Source of the DNA: Ctena decussata
Taxonomy: Eukaryota > Mollusca > Bivalvia > Lucinida > Lucinidae
Assembly: GCA_963989385.1 (NCBI GenBank)
Contig: OZ022499.1
Location: 79,349,903-79,413,902 of the forward strand
DNA: 64,000 nt
Reading direction: 5' to 3'
The notes beneath the pieces are model-generated. The model was not told the DNA's origin. It was given only the letters and a program-made list of their open reading frames with translations, and ran no database searches. Positions 63,318 through 64,000 of the stretch are shown piece after piece (the first letter of the stretch is position 1; each line of letters begins with the position of its first letter). The position numbers were made by a program, and so were the translations under genes.

Positions 63318-64000
63318 TTTTTAGCTCACCTGGCCCGAAGGGCCATAGTGAGCTATTGTCATACCAATGCGTCCGGCGTGCATCGTGCGTCGTCACGGAA
63401 TTTGTCCGTCAACACCTAAAAACAAATATTCAAACATCTTCTTCTGTAAAACTACTGGTCCCATGGTTCTCAAATTTCACATGGAGCATGACCTGACTCC
63501 AGGGTCTTAGAATTGTAAAATTGGGTCAGGTTGAAAATCCAAGATGGCCGCCGTTACTAAAAATAGCAAAAACAACAAAATAAACTTCTTCTCCAGAACC
63601 ACTGGGTCCAGAACCAGTGGGTATATTTGTCTGAATTTTGGCATGGAACATCAGTGAAACCTTGGTATTCAAAATTATAAAAATGAAAAAAATCTGTAGC
63701 GGAGTTTTGTCATAGTGACCTACTTTCTGTTTACGTGTGTAATTTTGCTCAAATGCCAATGTCAAAAAATGACCTATTTAAACAACTTCAAACAACTTCT
63801 TCTCTAAAACCACTGAGCCCATGGATCTCAAATTTCACATGGAGCATGACCAGACTGCAGGGTTTCAAAATTGTAAAATTGGGTCAGGTCAAGAATCCAA
63901 GATGGCTGCTGTTACTAAAAATAGCAAAAACAACAAAATCAACTTCTTCTCCAGAACCAGTTGGTATATTTGGTTGAAAGTTTGCATGGAACATAAGTGG
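63318..64000 (+). mobile_element. 5' part of a Helitron-like element, cut by the window end
   Basis: The 5' hairpin AGCTCACCTGGCCC / GGGCCATAGTGAGCT is followed by units with CTCAAATTTCACATGGAGCA and CCAAGATGGCCGCCGTTAC, related to the units of H1 at 26 kb. Confidence 0.75.

Overview
This is eukaryotic nuclear DNA, most likely from a bivalve mollusc. There are no bacterial operons, Shine-Dalgarno sites or long uninterrupted ORFs. Instead there are short exons with GT-AG introns of 0.5 to 19 kb and a very dense load of bivalve-type repeats: hairpin-ended elements with tandem arrays, tRNA-derived SINEs, CR1/RTE-like LINE fragments and palindromic MITEs. The bivalve call rests on repeat style and is an inference; no species is assigned.

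I reconstructed two protein-coding genes by splicing. They lie head to head. (1) Alpha-SNAP (NAPA/NAPB family) is on the minus strand, 13203 down to 723, with eight exons giving a complete 291-residue protein whose exon phases all agree. (2) COX20, the cytochrome c oxidase assembly factor, is on the plus strand, about 20553 to 59637. Its three downstream exons align clearly with COX20 and are in phase; two upstream exons are less certain; the model totals 150 residues. Introns of these two genes plus a 7.3-kb intergenic stretch (13.2-20.55 kb) make up nearly all the window.

Layout. 0-13 kb: the SNAP gene with MITEs, SINEs and LINE fragments in its introns; one MITE abuts the exon 3 splice donor. 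13-20.5 kb: simple repeats, a transposon ORF fragment and a foldback minisatellite element. 20.5-32 kb: start of COX20, LINE remnants, a hairpin-ended element with a 170-bp array, and two copies of a 332-bp palindromic element with 5-bp target duplications. 33.95-49.58 kb: a large inverted duplication with a loop of about 470 bp, whose two arms share one old Helitron-like element and have since received different nested insertions. 50-60 kb: COX20 exons 3 to 5, two hAT-like elements and many palindromes. 60-64 kb: MITEs and the start of another hairpin-ended element.

The most notable feature is a retrozyme-like insertion at 41697-42391. It is a 1.8-unit direct tandem repeat (unit about 389 bp) carrying two type I hammerhead ribozyme motifs on the minus strand, one with an intact catalytic core and one with a G8 substitution. 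The opposite arm of the inverted duplication preserves the empty insertion site. A second theme is a set of Helitron2/Helentron-like families that share one architecture (12-bp subterminal inverted repeat inside a 5' hairpin, 145-178-bp tandem units, matching subterminal repeat, 3' hairpin, CTTGTT) but differ in actual stem sequence.
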